A stretch of 6,577 nt of DNA, taken from NCBI GenBank assembly GCA_934643435.1, contig CAKUCJ010000072.1, forward strand, positions 1-6,577, written 5' to 3'. Positions within the stretch are counted from its first letter, which is position 1. Every line of letters begins with the position of its first letter. Source of the DNA: an uncultured Collinsella sp. (GTDB lineage: Bacteria; Actinomycetota; Coriobacteriia; Coriobacteriales; Coriobacteriaceae). A model generated the notes under the pieces. The model was not told the origin of the DNA and ran no database searches. It saw only the letters and a list, made by a program, of their open reading frames with translations. Both the position numbers and the translations under genes were made by a program. Positions 5,688 through 6,577 of the stretch are shown one piece after another.

Positions 5688-6577
5688 ATGAACGGAAGCC
5701 ACTTTGATAAGCAGGTCCAGCGCGAGCGTACTTGTTCGCTCGTTCACAGCACTTGGCGCTGCGTGGGTGTGAGGATCGTCGGCGTCGGCGCATGCGCGCT
5801 TATGGTCGGTCAGCTGCTGCTGCCGAGTGTGGCGCTTGCGACTGAGTGCGCTGATCTGGACGCCGCGGCGGGTGAGGTCGCAGCGGCTCCGGTGACGACC
5901 GCCGCTCCAGCTGAACCGGCAACCGATGCTGTCTCGGTAGCGCAAGCTACCGCTGAACCTCAGCAGGGAACCCCAGCTGACGCCGCCAGCGGCTCTGGCG
6001 ATGTGGTGTCCGCCGGGCAAAACATCCCCAGCGACAACGCTGCCACGCCGGCAAGCGAAGCCATCATGCCCTGCGGCGTGACCGATGTCACAGACGGAGG
6101 CGGCGTTAAGGTTAACACGACCGTGATCGATCACTACACGGACTGCGTGCTTTCGGGCAATATCACGCTCGAAAAGGGCCAGTCGTATACCTATAATTTT
6201 CCCGATGTCGAGGGCGGTATGCCGGATAAGCCGCTCTGCGAACTTGTCGAAACCAAGTACTACCGGGCCGATGCTGCTTCGGGCACCCTGGCTGAAGTCC
6301 AGGACGCATCTATGTCCGATGTGACGGCTCGCTTTGAGCCTGTTGACGATCACATGAGGCTGACACTGACCTTTACGGGTGGCGCGGCAGGCGGCTCGTA
6401 TCGACTCACACGCAATGAGGCTCTTTATATTGGCGCGGCACTGACGTATACCGGAACCGACTATGAGGGCGACCATATCATCGTGGGCGACCCCGATGAT
6501 ATCTTCAACGCCTACAGGCCGAGCGGTTCGGTCGTCATCAACGAAACCAGGGATGACTACTATATTCGCTACAACAT
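5688..6577 (+). CDS. Secreted, probably surface-exposed protein (partial, 3' end outside window)
   Basis: The reading frame is open from the ATG at 5688 to the end, giving 296 codons with no stop. The N-terminus is an export signal: a 29-residue polar and basic start, a hydrophobic stretch (about 30-50) and a likely signal-peptidase site SVALA^TECAD after A51. Residues about 52-126 are a low-complexity linker rich in Ala, Pro, Thr, Glu and Ser. A more ordinary region follows, with many beta-prone, aromatic and acidic stretches (about 129-296), such as NITLEKGQSYTYNF (158-171) and LRLTLTF-like strands, and Cys at 129, 153 and 184. I do not recognise the domain. A large cell-surface or adhesin-like protein with a C-terminal anchor beyond the edge would fit, by inference. 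It is divergent from the membrane LuxR regulator, which may control it. No convincing promoter was found. Confidence 0.82.
   Translation, partial: MNGSHFDKQVQRERTCSLVHSTWRCVGVRIVGVGACALMVGQLLLPSVALATECADLDAAAGEVAAAPVTTAAPAEPATDAVSVAQATAEPQQGTPADAASGSGDVVSAGQNIPSDNAATPASEAIMPCGVTDVTDGGGVKVNTTVIDHYTDCVLSGNITLEKGQSYTYNFPDVEGGMPDKPLCELVETKYYRADAASGTLAEVQDASMSDVTARFEPVDDHMRLTLTFTGGAAGGSYRLTRNEALYIGAALTYTGTDYEGDHIIVGDPDDIFNAYRPSGSVVINETRDDYYIRYN

Noticed and set aside
5535..6476. Open frame of 313 codons on the minus strand opposite the secreted-protein gene
   Set aside because: The plus frame has a strong ribosome site, signal peptide and sensible composition, and stays open to the edge; the minus product is Arg/Ser/His-rich with no domain.

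Overview
The window looks like chromosomal DNA from a high-GC, gut-type actinobacterium of the class Coriobacteriia, most likely Collinsella or a close relative. This is inferred from four things: GC-rich coding with frequent TTT for Phe, an amino-acid-binding lipoprotein with a twin-arginine signal, a regulator fusing about 12 membrane helices to a LuxR-type DNA-binding domain (a family very abundant in this class), and many small palindromic repeats between genes. No rRNA, tRNA, CRISPR array, transposase or prophage gene was found.

Positions 1-178 hold a head-to-head palindromic repeat and the probable promoter of a four-gene operon on the + strand (179-3208). The operon encodes a complete polar amino-acid ABC importer: ATPase, PEB1-like aspartate/glutamate-type binding lipoprotein, and two membrane subunits. 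The genes are closely packed (gaps of 6, 24 and 3 nt) and should be co-transcribed and work as one machine. The ATPase dimer drives the paired permeases, and the membrane-anchored lipoprotein delivers the ligand.

Positions 3209-3379 carry two different palindromic structures, followed by a cytidylate-kinase-like gene (3380-4003, +). This gene converges on the membrane-bound LuxR-type regulator (4055-5458, -). The two share one hairpin that can act as a terminator from both sides. The regulator is divergent from a gene for a secreted, probably surface-exposed protein that starts at 5688 and runs off the right edge. The 229-nt divergent intergenic region holds a candidate promoter, a 10-bp palindrome and a second copy of the hairpin repeat.

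The coding genes are of known types. The most unusual signal is between them: four intergenic hairpins or hairpin pairs with three stem types share a GGACAG core displayed in a loop. They look like REP/BIME elements, the kind mobilised by REP-associated tyrosine transposases. No such transposase lies in this window.
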